64,000 nt of DNA from Paragonimus westermani (GCA_008508345.1 QNGE01000141.1:238119-302118), one strand, 5' to 3'; shown: positions 37,077-49,762, numbered from the stretch's first letter. Translations and numbers: made by a program. The notes: generated by a model from the sequence alone, not told the origin.

Positions 37077-39502
37077 CTTTTCACGTAGCAGAGTCTAATA
37101 ATTTACTTAAGACCGAGAGTTTGATTCCTCGTAAGACCTGGACAAAGGCTCCGTTAATATCAATTAAAAGAGTGCAAACTTGCAAAATCAGATATAATAA
37201 CCAGTGATACTTAACAGCAGCACACTCAGGCAGAGTGAGTGTTGGCTCACCTTCACAGTCTCATTCTAGTCATGATCTTCTTGATGTACCTTAGAAGTCA
37301 GGAAGTTACATGTGCAATCAGGCTAACGTGGTGACGAAAAACTTACCAGGTACGAGGCACACCGAACTTAGTCTAAAGGTCACTTGTTATTGTCAACATT
37401 ACCAACAGAGCGGTAGTAAGCAGAGCTTCCCTTATGCGTATTATTCCCAAATACTTAATAAGACTCGAGTTTCTCAGCAGGCAACGACGTTCAATCAGGA
37501 GGATATGTTCTGTAGAATGAATTGCCCACTTGTCGAATTGTCTCGGACTTTTCGGTAAAGTTATTGTGCTCTCTTTAGTTTTTAACGAGTATGAGATTAC
37601 ACTGAGTGCCAGACAATTGACACATTGATACATACCCCTGGTGGAAATCTTATGTGGATTAATTCTGTTTGATTAAGGAACACTAAGACTGTAGGAATCT
37701 GCACACTGTCTGAGAAGCGATTCGTTTATTTCGCTGTTTTCATTCCACGAGAAGTATACTGCCCACTTTTCGGTTATAAGAATAAAAACCGAAACATCCT
37801 TTTACCTTGAAACAAAAATAATCTTAAATAACGCGCTTTGACAAATCATTCGATCCCACATGATTTAATCTTCCACAAACCTAAGCATTGCAAATATACC
37901 CACACTAATGAACCTTGTTATACGGGCTCAGAGCACGCGCGTGAATTTAATTAACGAAATCATGTTTAGAAATCGGATAGGTGAACTTCAAAGACATCCC
38001 TCCTGCTCTTTCAGAAGAATATTTTACCGTTTTAGTGAAGCGAGAATGTTTGAAACATTGTCTATCTTATCCGACCAACTACAGACATTTCGTTCCAAAT
38101 ACTACTTAAGCGAATGTTCTGTTTTTAGATGGGCTTGGCATGTATTGTCCGACTACTGTTTTTGGTCTTATTCTCGCAGTCGCGTTACATTCTTCCTAAC
38201 TACCTGCCACAATTTTGACTTCTGGTTATAAACACGATAATATAAGCATTTTTTCTGGCTAGCGGCCTAATTCCCAGTTACCAACGGCAAAGCGTAGGGG
38301 AGAAATGATTATAGATACGTCTTTAACCGGTAGAACCTGATTAATAAGGCTATGTCCACTGTTTATCATACCATAAGGATGTAGTTTGGGACATTTCAAT
38401 AAGCACGCCGTTATAACACACTGGTATACATTAGTTATTGTCAGCAGTTTAACTTTAGCATTTAAACCATCAGGTCACTGGCTAACTGCTCATCACTTTT
38501 CACGAAGCAGATTTCTAGTTCTTTCGCGTTATTCTATCTGACACCAGCAACAGAATTTTGCCTGATGCTTACAATCATACAGATAAAAATAAGAACAGTG
38601 AGATCTTCGAAAAACACCTGGTAGTTCTTGTGTCTTTGACGATTGCATCATGTAAGCATGCTCCGGTTCTTGCTATGAAAATCAGGGGTTGAATCATCAA
38701 CCGGAAAAATCGATCACTGTCCACTGCGCTGCTGAAAGCAATTACGACGGCGCCGTTCACTTTTCCACGGGCTCATTATGAAAGATCAGTATCAATGGAG
38801 CTCAATTATTTAGTACGAAGTTGGTAACAAATTCGAACTTCAAATATATTGCTACACATTATATGTGATTTTGATGTGTGTGCTAATTAGCATCTAGAAT
38901 GACATTCACCGCAAATCGAAGAACTTCTGCGTTCAGGTTGATAATAAATAAATTCCGATAAAGATCAATGTTCTTCGTGGAACACTAGGTATACCGACAA
39001 AAAGTGTGATTTTATTGTTCGCTTAAAGGCCAACAGAGTCACCTACAAGGATCCGGAATTAATTTTTTTTATTGTTGCAGATAGCCTACAAACATCATCG
39101 GTCTGGACATCTCTTGTAGTTTGCAGTTGCGTGACGCTGACAACTCAATATTTAGGGCCGACTATTTTAAGAAGTGGCCAGTCTTCTCTTGTTGTTGATT
39201 GGAACGTAATTCAATTTGCGGGCAAGTAAATAGATCCAAGTGTAATATTTTAGCCGAAGATTTAGTATACTTGTCAAGTGGATATTCGTGCTCTCCAGTT
39301 TGATCGATTAGCAGCTCCGTGACTCCGCATCACTCACCCCACCATCTACCAGCATAGTTGACGAAAATATTTCAGTCGGCAGTCCGTGCTAGAAATGGAC
39401 TGTCCAAGGCGACTGAAAATGAATGTAGTCACCGTCAGCTCGTAAAAATGTGCATTGTAATTATGAATCAGATACGCGCATTATAAAAGATATCCTGTCG
39501 AG
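37077..39502. other. No supported feature
   Basis: Open frames are short, and no splice-bounded exon, RNA gene or repeat was recognised. Confidence 0.4.
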
Positions 39503-39510
39503 TATAAAAA
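39503..39510 (+). promoter_or_regulatory. TATA box
   Basis: TATAAAAA lies 65-72 bases upstream of an ATG that opens a clean 38-codon exon. A start site about 30 bases downstream would leave a 5' UTR of around 40 bases. TATA-like strings are frequent in A+T-rich DNA, so this is only as good as the exon it precedes. Confidence 0.3.
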
Positions 39511-39574
39511 GTAATAGTTCATTTTAGAATCTTCCGATAATCGTTGCTGTTAAGTTTGCGGTTGAAATCCTTCG

Positions 39575-39688
39575 ATGATGGTTCACTTGAGATCTGTTGT
39601 GGAACACATATTCACGTTTTCGCCTGCTGCAGAAGCAGATATCCCTGGGCCATGCACAAAAATTCAGGTCAGTGAGAGCGATGCCCCG
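39575..39688 (+). CDS. Possible first coding exon, function unknown
   Basis: Two adjacent ATGs (39575 and 39578) open a frame of 38 codons that ends CCCCG before the strong donor GTGAGT (39689). An in-frame TGA lies three codons upstream of the first ATG. The peptide begins MMVHLRSVVEHIFTFSP and ends TKIQVSESDAP; the exon ends in phase 0. A TATA box precedes it. A second internal reading is possible, with an acceptor at GCCTGCTGCAG (39632) giving a shorter internal exon in the same frame. No family is recognised, and the next exon was not found. Confidence 0.35.
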
Positions 39689-41046
39689 GTGAGTTGAAAC
39701 TTAATCCAGTATGTAGAGCTAGAGGCTGCTTGGCGATGTTGCTGAGAATGACGTCATAATAGTTTAAGTGTACTGGTTTTCGTGAACATGTATTGCAACT
39801 TATATTTCCCCATGCACTCATGTTATCTCAGTGCAAGTGACTGAAGACTGTTCAAATAACGGCATATAGCGAAGATGGTTACACATAAGTGAACTATATA
39901 TTTTTTCAACTTCAGTTACATAGACGTTTTTTATAGCTGATAATAAGCGTCTCTGGACTAAAGAGGTTTCGTTGTTGTAAGTAATAGAGTATTATTATTC
40001 GATGTTTCCCTAATATCGCCACTTCGTCTAACAAGGTTGGTTAGGCAGAATCGAGCCGTGGTGTGATTTCCGGGATTTTGGCTTGTAGGGCTACATACAA
40101 CATTCATTCGATTCCGGAAAAACGCTGAACCCACATCAAAGTTAGACCAGTTGTTGGAGAAGATGTTGGCGGAGTTTCGTCGCAAACATTTAGTAAAGTA
40201 TGAAGTAAAAAGGCCTAAAATATGTTAAGTTGGGTATGCAGTTATGTAAAGTATTCATGTACCTTCGGTTATATATTTCAGTATATTTATATACAACGGT
40301 CTGCCAGGTCAAGCATACCGAGATGCCTAACAGTATGAAGTTGTTTGTTCATACATTGAGTCATTTGTAAATGTATGTATTCCAAGCGCCTCCTCGTGTC
40401 TGGTGTGAATTAGGCGTGCTGCAAGCGGCACTTTTGTAGCTCTTGAATGTTTTACTAGTCAACAGTCAGGTGACATAAACCAAATTTCATATATGATGGT
40501 TTGTAACATACGACCTTGCATATGAACGGTACGGCACAAAACGTACTCGCGGAAACTTAGGAGTAGGTCTCATCGCCGGGAAGGTCATGGAATAGAGGCG
40601 ATTAGTGGAAACGCGTATATGCATTACGTGTGGTCTCACCAAAAGTGATATGGCTGCACTACTGATAATGCACAGCAGCCGTGTAAAATAATGCTTACGC
40701 TCGCTGTTCTACGTTCTCACATACCACTTAATAAACATCTAGCAACAACTTCCCAAGCCATGAGTTTTCCTCTACTCAGTCGAATTGGTCCGGCACAATC
40801 AGTTAAGATATTTGTACCTTAACTTACGAAAAAATCGCTTCTCGGGTGGAAGCTGTGACCAAATACGACTCGCATTACTTTGTTAAACCATCGTCTTCTA
40901 GTTGACAGCAAGCAGCCTTAGCAGAAACGAGATGGAGGAAATCTCAACGACGTCCTGATGATGTGCACAGTTGTTAACCGCGATACTTTCTCCCAAGTGA
41001 TGATGATTAATGGGTACAAAATATTGTCGAATCAAAACCTTTGTAT
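39689..41046. other. No supported feature
   Basis: This would be the first intron if the exon at 39575-39688 is real. Nothing else could be assigned. Confidence 0.35.
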
Positions 41047-41131
41047 TGTAGTGAAACGGAGAGTTGGGGGAACAGTACCTCAAGGCAAATACAAGAACTC
41101 ACAGTAGGTGTCCGCAACTAATTCCACTACA
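41047..41131 (-). repeat. Short LTR-like sequence, possibly a solo LTR
   Basis: This 85-bp sequence is bounded by TGTAGTG and CACTACA. On the - strand the copy at 45154-45238 reads TGTAGTGGAA...TTCCACTACA and is followed by a primer-binding-site-like sequence and gag, so it would be an LTR; this copy has two substitutions at one end. The flanks (TGTAT on the left, CTAAG on the right) do not form a target site duplication, so solo-LTR status is unproven. Confidence 0.4.
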
Positions 41132-44100
41132 CTAAGTCTGCTGCGTACTGCAAGAAGATTCTCCTTTTCAGTAATAACGGATTTGGTTCCTCCAGCGAGC
41201 TAAATGAACGTTGCCACGGTTAGCCCACGATAACCATGACCGCGTGCGAGCAGAAGGCGAAACGTGCGAGGATGAAGTCGTGTATTGATTCCAACAATAA
41301 ACAAGTATTTAATATGTACAATGAACATAACCGGTATGAAGAATGGTACGTAACAAACGATCGAAATGGTAACAGACTTTACAGTATCCAGAACGTCCCA
41401 TCAGCTAACAAACTTGAAAAAAACATTCGTTTCAAACTTCGCTTTCATCAAAGCTTATCAGCTTAACTCATTTTCTTCCAGGCCGAAAATTCAATTTATA
41501 TTTCCTTGCTTTTGTGACCAGCTTGATAATCACGACGCTAGTAATCTCAAAATAGGCACGACTGTGACTGCAACCAAACGTACAACCACAACCTCGTGTG
41601 AATAATGTAAGGCTTGCGCGCTCATTCCAAAAGAAGAGAAAAGACACGCAATGTCATATTTAATCAATAATCGCGTGATCGCAAACTTCCCAGCCAATTT
41701 GGTACCTCTGACTACGTCAAACCAGCTATTTAAATTAATGATTGCAGCTTGGGGTTTTAGGTTATTTTATTTTGAGCACCACTCACACCTCCTAGTTGTT
41801 ATTGAATTCACATTCACCTTTTGACCAGCCCATCTTCAAACAAAACCTTTTTTCCAACAGGTTTTTCATTAAGCCTTTCAAAAAAGTGTTTAGTCGTCAA
41901 TTGTAACTAACAGGCTAACCTCACAAACACAAGGGTCAGGATGCAAACTTGAGTGACGCATGAGGCAGGTGTTAGTGATGAGCTATAATCACTGCGAAGA
42001 TAATGTCCAGTGGTGTTTGTCTGAATGGGTTAGCCCAGTTATATATATGAATGCAAAGCCTGCAGCCAAACGTGGGTGGCGTTCAGTGTGAAATGCACTA
42101 AATCTCCAAATTTCCGACGTTACTAAACGAACCACTGAAACCCTACGGTTATTTTTCGCTCGTTTTGATGACCTCTATTATTGAAAAGGCTCAACCATGG
42201 ACATCGTGCTCAAATCAACTGCGTGTTGCAACGTTAGTTGACGATACTATGTAAGGCGGTAACTAAGCGAGCGCCTATTGCTTTGTATAGTGAGCTGCGA
42301 ACAAGTGGGTCATTTACCTAGCATTGTTCACAGAAACTGAGAGAATACCAGAAAATGTTTTCGTATTTTGTAGACTTGGTAGGTCCTCCATCAAAGCCGC
42401 AAGGAGGTTTTATACGACATCATTACTCGAACATACGCTTTCCGTGTTCCTGAGCGTTTTTCAGCAAGCTGACTTAGGGCATTCAGGAATTCCTTCAAAA
42501 GTAACCGCGTGAAGAAGATTTCTCAGACATAATTTTTCACCTCGTTCGACTTGTACGGATTTCACTAAAAAAACTCACACGGAAAGCCACAAACCCATCA
42601 AAGGATATTTATCTTATGGTAATGAAAGCAAACGCTAGAACTCAGACCGGGTCTTAATGTTACGTTTCGTAGTCAGGGACAGTGGTCCGTTGGCCTGCAA
42701 CCACGGAGACTGCAAGAAGTGAGTACATCTGTCGTATATCTCACATTTGATTTACATAGTCTGATGACGGTCGATTCAAAATGCGTTGTTGTCCTAGGTT
42801 GACTAAATGCAATTCCCTAGGAAACTGAAAAATTCAACTCAGACCATTTCACAGAAGACGCTCTGGGGACAAAAGGTGGGACTTAACAAGGGCATCTGAC
42901 GAATTACCTGTTGAAAGTCAGCATAAAAAGTTACGCAACGATTAGAGAATTTCGGTCCGTTTCATCGGAAGATGTATGTTGGAAATGTGCAGAACTGGTC
43001 AACACTACCCATCATTTTTTAACTCTTGCGAAAACCTGAGAGTGATGCCTGACCTTAGGATATTATAAAAAAACAGCTGAACATTTGAGAAAGTCACAAT
43101 TAACGAGGTTCTGCTAAATGTTATAACCAAAGGTGAGTGGGAGTTGTGTTGATACACGTATATGTTACCGTAAACCAGAAGAAGTGATCAGGTTTAGTAA
43201 TGAGACGCATATAACTGACTTACAAAAAAAACATTTCCCTTTGTATCTAGTCGATGCATGTAACAAAATCCGACGGACTTATCAATTCATTTGTTCCCAA
43301 TGCATCCCTGTATCTGTGTGCACCTCCATTTCTAGCCAGGACGTGCATTTGGTCGAACAGCTTATAGATACATAAGGGAGATACAGCATAATTTTGCGTG
43401 ACGATTCTTGGGATTTTCTTAGTGACGCGCGTTGTCCATGAATAGTCCAACGGCAGCTGTGTTCCTGAATTTAACGTTTTCAAACGTTTCAACGTTCGTA
43501 GTTTTCTCTAATGTAAATCGTTCACTTGTTCTGAACACTCTGAGTATAGTTTAAAGTTATGTTGCAAAAGGTTACATGTTCCTCCCGTTCCTTACATCCT
43601 TTCCCATAACAGTCGAATAGGATGATTTCTTTATAGCAAAAACACGTCAGTTCATTGAAAAAATAGAACAGCATCCCATTTTTGTTCGCTAAAAAGATGG
43701 TTGAATGGATATTTTCTGTTGTGCGTGAAGCAATCTATCGGAAGGAGTTTTCAGATTCTGATAGTCAGTACAATATACAAATTTCCAGTGTAAGAAAGAC
43801 AACGATTTTACTCTTAGAGTGATACAAAAAGTTTCAGGTAATGTGAAAATCAGAGCAATTTCAATCGCTGTCGTGTTTCTCTTGGAACCCTGTTATTTCA
43901 AGTTAATTTGTATTCAAAAGTAAGCTAGTGGTTCTTCACACAGACCCGTCTCAGACCAGTTCGGTAAAAAGGAAAGCAATGCTGTGAACATGTGTGGCAG
44001 GTGACGGGGCGTATGCATTCACTCTCGGTTATCGTTCACTGTGGGTGCGGAAGAAGTGTGCAGGCAGAAGTTTGCAAGACTCACAAAGTGAGAATCAATA

Positions 44101-44188
44101 AGATTGAAACTGTGGGCTGCAATATAAACATTTGAAGAACAATGATATGAAGTATACTCCAAGATAAACGTTGTACGAAGATCTTCAG

Positions 44189-44247
44189 AAAAGTTGGACA
44201 AACGATCTTAAATCTGAATTGTTCCTAACGTCAAGTTCACAGTTCAG
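44189..44247 (+). CDS. Possible short coding exon inside duplicate copy 1
   Basis: GATCTTCAG (to 44188) precedes 59 open bases (KSWTNDLKSELFLTSSSQF plus two bases) that end TTCAG|GTAAGT, a perfect donor. It recurs at 48296-48354 in the second copy. There is no family match and the acceptor tract is weak; if the duplication is an assembly artefact this is one exon counted twice. Confidence 0.2.
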
Positions 44248-44613
44248 GTAAGTTGGCAGGAATCTATCATTCACATACTGTGTTACACACAGCAGTTCAC
44301 CAAATTAAGTTACCACTAATTTGACTTTACAAAAGGTCAGTGACATAATTTTAATCATTTATTCAAAACCGTGACAATACAGCGCCAATCAGATCTCTAC
44401 TAAAGGTAAAAAATCAAAGTTGGACGGAAGACTCCATTTGTACCGCTCCTTCTGTTTCCTCAGTACTGTGCCAGTGAGAAGTCAGTTTCTTGCTTAATGC
44501 GTCATAGTTCCCATGCAACCCTGTAAAGACTAGCTCAGACAACGCCAAGTATAAACGGATATCACAGTCTCCGATATTTTCTCTTTATAAAATTGTAATG
44601 AAAAGCAACTGCA

Positions 44614-44614
44614 N
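44614..44614. other. Undetermined base (N), probable contig join
   Basis: The N sits exactly where copy 1 of the 3.57-kb duplication ends and a truncated gag frame begins, which is what a scaffold join between two contigs would look like. Confidence 0.75.
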
Positions 44615-45049
44615 GTGCCACAACTCACGTAGAATTGGTTCGTTTACCGTATGTTTGCTCTGAAGCTGTGTCATGTGACGGAGGAGTTGTGAAGGAGTTC
44701 TGTCACCCAACTCTACTCCTGCCAAAAGTTTGCGCAGGTTCTGCTCGTCGGTTGCTGCAGTTCGTCCGATGATTGCGGCCTTTAGAGTGTCGTACGGGCT
44801 AACGCTGGGTCGAGTGTAGATAAGGTCGGCGACCTCGGTAGCGACCTGCTCGGGGAGGTTGGCAACTATGAAATTATACATGGACTTTTGCGAACGTATT
44901 CTTCTAGAATCAAAGATGGTATCGACTTGAGCAAACCAAAGCCTATGATCGCGACTACCGAACTGAGGAAGTTTGACATAAACTGCATTCTCCGATGCGG
45001 TGGGATCTAGTTCAGAATCGGTCATGTTCAGGGAGAGAGAAAAAAACAC
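44615..45049 (-). pseudogene. Ty3/Gypsy gag, truncated at the N
   Basis: On the - strand a Met (45049) opens a frame of about 144 codons that reads straight into the N. It includes KLPQFGSRDHRLWFAQVD, then DLIYTRP, and GDRTPSQLLRHMTQL followed by LRELWH. The SQLLR-M-L and LRELW patterns are typical of gag-like capsid regions of flatworm and arthropod Gypsy elements of the CsRn1 type. The start is about 105 bases downstream of a primer-binding-site-like sequence and LTR end on the same strand. The frame is free of stops up to the gap, so the insertion may be young; pol and the 3' LTR are not in the assembly. The protein would coat element RNA in the cytoplasm. Confidence 0.75.
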
Positions 45050-45134
45050 TCAAAGAGGGAGTCGATCAAATGGAGAAAAGAACAATTTGGGAGGTTGTGT
45101 AGAAAATGTAGAAAAAAAATCGGATAAACAAATA

Positions 45135-45149
45135 AGCTCGGGCTCACCA
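45135..45149 (-). promoter_or_regulatory. Primer binding site of the Gypsy element
   Basis: On the - strand the LTR end CACTACA is followed by TAT and then TTGGTGAGCCCGAGC. A TGG-leading site just inside the LTR is the normal place for tRNA priming, and TGGTGA-CCCGA-type sites are known in CsRn1-like elements (tRNA-Trp). The match to a specific tRNA could not be checked. Confidence 0.55.
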
Positions 45150-45153
45150 AATA

Positions 45154-45238
45154 TGTAGTGGAAAGGAGAGTTGGGGGAACAGTACCTCAAGGCAAATACA
45201 AGAACTCACAGTAGGTGTCCGCAACTAATTCCACTACA
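45154..45238 (-). repeat. Short 5' LTR of the Gypsy element
   Basis: An 85-bp sequence with perfect 10-base inverted ends (TGTAGTGGAA and TTCCACTACA), directly upstream of the primer site and gag on the - strand. It is short for an LTR but within what is known for small Gypsy elements. It is also the start of copy 2 of the large duplication. Confidence 0.5.
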
Positions 45239-48200
45239 CTAAGTCTGCTGCGTACTGCAAGAAGATTCTCCTTTTCAGTAATAACGGATTTGGTTCCTCC
45301 AGCGAGCTAAATGAACGTTGCCACGGTTAGCCCACGATAACCATGACCGCGTGCGAGCAGAAGGCGAAACGTGCGAGGATGAAGTCGTGTATTGATTCCA
45401 ACAATAAACAAGTATTTAATATGTACAATGAACATAACCGGTATGAAGAATGGTACGTAACAAACGATCGAAATGGTAACAGACTTTACAGTATCCAGAA
45501 CGTCCCATCAGCTAACAAACTTGAAAAAAACATTCGTTTCAAACTTCGCTTTCATCAAAGCTTATCAGCTTAACTCATTTTCTTCCAGGCCGAAAATTCA
45601 ATTTATATTTCCTTGCTTTTGTGACCAGCTTGATAATCACGACGCTAGTAATCTCAAAATAGGCACGACTGTGACTGCAACCAAACGTACAACCACAACC
45701 TCGTGTGAATAATGTAAGGCTTGCGCGCTCATTCCAAAAGAAGAGAAAAGACACGCAATGTCATATTTAATCAATAATCGCGTGATCGCAAACTTCCCAG
45801 CCAATTTGGTACCTCTGACTACGTCAAACCAGCTATTTAAATTAATGATTGCAGCTTGGGGTTTTAGGTTATTTTATTTTGAGCACCACTCACACCTCCT
45901 AGTTGTTATTGAATTCACATTCACCTTTTGACCAGCCCATCTTCAAACAAAACCTTTTTTCCAACAGGTTTTTCATTAAGCCTTTCAAAAAAGTGTTTAG
46001 TCGTCAATTGTAACTAACAGGCTAACCTCACAAACACAAGGGTCAGGATGCAAACTTGAGTGACGCATGAGGCAGGTGTTAGTGATGAGCTATAATCACT
46101 GCGAAGATAATGTCCAGTGGTGTTTGTCTGAATGGGTTAGCCCAGTTATATATATGAATGCAAAGCCTGCAGCCAAACGTGGGTGGCGTTCAGTGTGAAA
46201 TGCACTAAATCTCCAAATTTCCGACGTTACTAAACGAACCACTGAAACCCTACGGTTATTTTTCGCTCGTTTTGATGACCTCTATTATTGAAAAGGCTCA
46301 ACCATGGACATCGTGCTCAAATCAACTGCGTGTTGCAACGTTAGTTGACGATACTATGTAAGGCGGTAACTAAGCGAGCGCCTATTGCTTTGTATAGTGA
46401 GCTGCGAACAAGTGGGTCATTTACCTAGCATTGTTCACAGAAACTGAGAGAATACCAGAAAATGTTTTCGTATTTTGTAGACTTGGTAGGTCCTCCATCA
46501 AAGCCGCAAGGAGGTTTTATACGACATCATTACTCGAACATACGCTTTCCGTGTTCCTGAGCGTTTTTCAGCAAGCTGACTTAGGGCATTCAGGAATTCC
46601 TTCAAAAGTAACCGCGTGAAGAAGATTTCTCAGACATAATTTTTCACCTCGTTCGACTTGTACGGATTTCACTAAAAAAACTCACACGGAAAGCCACAAA
46701 CCCATCAAAGGATATTTATCTTATGGTAATGAAAGCAAACGCTAGAACTCAGACCGGGTCTTAATGTTACGTTTCGTAGTCAGGGACAGTGGTCCGTTGG
46801 CCTGCAACCACGGAGACTGCAAGAAGTGAGTACATCTGTCGTATATCTCACATTTGATTTACATAGTCTGATGACGGTCGATTCAAAATGCGTTGTTGTC
46901 CTAGGTTGACTAAATGCAATTCCCTAGGAAACTGAAAAATTCAACTCAGACCATTTCACAGAAGACGCTCTGGGGACAAAAGGTGGGACTTAACAAGGGC
47001 ATCTGACGAATTACCTGTTGAAAGTCAGCATAAAAAGTTACGCAACGATTAGAGAATTTCGGTCCGTTTCATCGGAAGATGTATGTTGGAAATGTGCAGA
47101 ACTGGTCAACACTACCCATCATTTTTTAACTCTTGCGAAAACCTGAGAGTGATGCCTGACCTTAGGATATTATAAAAAAACAGCTGAACATTTGAGAAAG
47201 TCACAATTAACGAGGTTCTGCTAAATGTTATAACCAAAGGTGAGTGGGAGTTGTGTTGATACACGTATATGTTACCGTAAACCAGAAGAAGTGATCAGGT
47301 TTAGTAATGAGACGCATATAACTGACTTACAAAAAAAACATTTCCCTTTGTATCTAGTCGATGCATGTAACAAAATCCGACGGACTTATCAATTCATTTG
47401 TTCCCAATGCATCCCTGTATCTGTGTGCACCTCCATTTCTAGCCAGGACGTGCATTTGGTCGAACAGCTTATAGATACATAAGGGAGATACAGCATAATT
47501 TTGCGTGACGATTCTTGGGATTTTCTTAGTGACGCGCGTTGTCCATGAATAGTCCAACGGCAGCTGTGTTCCTGAATTTAACGTTTTCAAACGTTTCAAC
47601 GTTCGTAGTTTTCTCTAATGTAAATCGTTCACTTGTTCTGAACACTCTGAGTATAGTTTAAAGTTATGTTGCAAAAGGTTACATGTTCCTCCCGTTCCTT
47701 ACATCCTTTCCCATAACAGTCGAATAGGATGATTTCTTTATAGCAAAAACACGTCAGTTCATTGAAAAAATAGAACAGCATCCCATTTTTGTTCGCTAAA
47801 AAGATGGTTGAATGGATATTTTCTGTTGTGCGTGAAGCAATCTATCGGAAGGAGTTTTCAGATTCTGATAGTCAGTACAATATACAAATTTCCAGTGTAA
47901 GAAAGACAACGATTTTACTCTTAGAGTGATACAAAAAGTTTCAGGTAATGTGAAAATCAGAGCAATTTCAATCGCTGTCGTGTTTCTCTTGGAACCCTGT
48001 TATTTCAAGTTAATTTGTATTCAAAAGTAAGCTAGTGGTTCTTCACACAGACCCGTCTCAGACCAGTTCGGTAAAAAGGAAAGCAATGCTGTGAACATGT
48101 GTGGCAGGTGACGGGGCGTATGCATTCACTCTCGGTTATCGTTCACTGTGGGTGCGGAAGAAGTGTGCAGGCAGAAGTTTGCAAGACTCACAAAGTGAGA

Positions 48201-48295
48201 ATCAATAAGATTGAAACTGTGGGCTGCAATATAAACATTTGAAGAACAATGATATGAAGTATACTCCAAGATAAACGTTGTACGAAGATCTTCAG

Positions 48296-48354
48296 AAAAG
48301 TTGGACAAACGATCTTAAATCTGAATTGTTCCTAACGTCAAGTTCACAGTTCAG
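48296..48354 (+). CDS. Possible short coding exon inside duplicate copy 2
   Basis: Same sequence as 44189-44247: an open 59-base stretch between TCTTCAG and the perfect donor CAG|GTAAGT. The family is unknown. Confidence 0.2.
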
Positions 48355-49584
48355 GTAAGTTGGCAGGAATCTATCATTCACATACTGTGTTACACACAGC
48401 AGTTCACCAAATTAAGTTACCACTAATTTGACTTTACAAAAGGTCAGTGACATAATTTTAATCATTTATTCAAAACCGTGACAATACAGCGCCAATCAGA
48501 TCTCTACTAAAGGTAAAAAATCAAAGTTGGACGGAAGACTCCATTTGTACCGCTCCTTCTGTTTCCTCAGTACTGTGCCAGTGAGAAGTCAGTTTCTTGC
48601 TTAATGCGTCATAGTTCCCATGCAACCCTGTAAAGACTAGCTCAGACAACGCCAAGTATAAACGGATATCACAGTCTCCGATATTTTCTCTTTATAAAAT
48701 TGTAATGAAAAGCAACTGCATGCTGTCCAGAATTTCAACCCTGAGTGTTGCAGCCTACCCATTTCATATCACGTAGAAAGCATTCGAAGTTAATTCGTTT
48801 CATTTGGTGTTCAATATGGTTGTTGTGAATCCATTTTTCGAGGTTATTTACAATAATATACCGTAACTCTGGTCAGGTATTAGCTAATATTAAAGCTATC
48901 ATAAGTCTTACCACTGTGATCCCTCCAGACTATCGGACTGCTCTGACGAGGTTGACCGACGTTTTTAAACAGAGATACCACTTGAAGATGTTTGCAAAAA
49001 CAGATATAGACTTCATTCAAAATACGTGGTATTTAAAGTTATGTGACCTTGTTGGATTCTTGGAATACATAACATTCTAAAGAAGGAGCGTAAATAGGCG
49101 AGTATCCAAGACGGACGCAAAACTCGTGACAGCTGAATGGAAAATTCTGGCTAATTTAGGACTCTAAAAACGTCCATTACATGTTTTTTGGATTGTTATT
49201 AGAACCGTCATGACGTATAATAAGTAACCCCAATTAAAACGAAGAAGAATGCCGCCAATCAAGTCTCATAGTTTATGTAACCAGGTAAAGAATTAACTGA
49301 CAATCGTAACATTTATAAACCCTAGGTTCAACAGTTGCATTACAGACCGTCAAAAGTTCAAGTGATTTAAAACAGATTGGCCCCGGAGTGCCCGCGGAAG
49401 TTTACTGCACGCAGTAGGTAATGAAGACGACAATCGAAGTAGTTTTCAACAAAGGTGACTTGTTGTGAAATGTCTGTCGTCGTCAAGCTACATAGTTGGC
49501 TCGTTGTGTTTCGTTGTATAAAATAAAAAAATGTTCCCGACGCATTTTGATAAATGGTGAATCAGGCTTGCCTAGCGTAGGCAG

Positions 49585-49762
49585 ACACGAACACAAAAAG
49601 CGGAGTCTCGAGCGAACTCGAAATCACGAGAGGAACAGTAGTCACCTAAGCGAAAAATGCTTTACCATTTGTGCTACAAAACCAAGAGGAAGGCTCAGAA
49701 ATTTCACATATGGACTCGGTTGCCTACTTGTCTCTAGTTTCACGCAAAAGTCACCAAAGGAG
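49585..49762 (+). CDS. Possible basic, Arg/Ser-rich coding exon
   Basis: After CGTAGGCAG (to 49584) the frame reads HEHKKRSLERTRNHERNSSH and stays open for 59 codons to AAAGGAG|GTAGAC. The highly charged, Arg/Ser/His/Glu-rich start recalls RS-type splicing proteins, but the rest of the peptide (CFTICATKPRGRLRNF) does not. The acceptor lacks a good pyrimidine tract. It may be translated non-coding sequence. Confidence 0.2.

Larger units (their letters stand above)
41047..44613. repeat. 3567-bp duplicated segment, copy 1
   Basis: The segment recurs at 45154-48720, offset by exactly 4107. All six open frames in it recur unchanged, and the bases compared are identical apart from positions 41054 and 41057 at the left edge. 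Copy 1 stops at the undetermined base 44614, whereas copy 2 runs on into unique DNA. The first 85 bases look like a short LTR; the rest has no mobile-element coding and looks like ordinary flanking or intron DNA. Confidence 0.95.
45154..48720. repeat. 3567-bp duplicated segment, copy 2
   Basis: Copy of 41047-44613. To the left it joins Gypsy leader and gag. To the right it continues without a break into single-copy DNA at 48721, where copy 1 stops at an N. That asymmetry marks this as the copy with real flanking sequence on the right. Confidence 0.95.

Noticed and set aside
43131..43375. Strong GTGAGT donor (AAAG|GTGAGT at 43131) and the 80-codon frame after it, repeated at 47238
   Set aside because: The frame before the donor meets a stop with no usable acceptor, and the frame after it begins inside the would-be intron.
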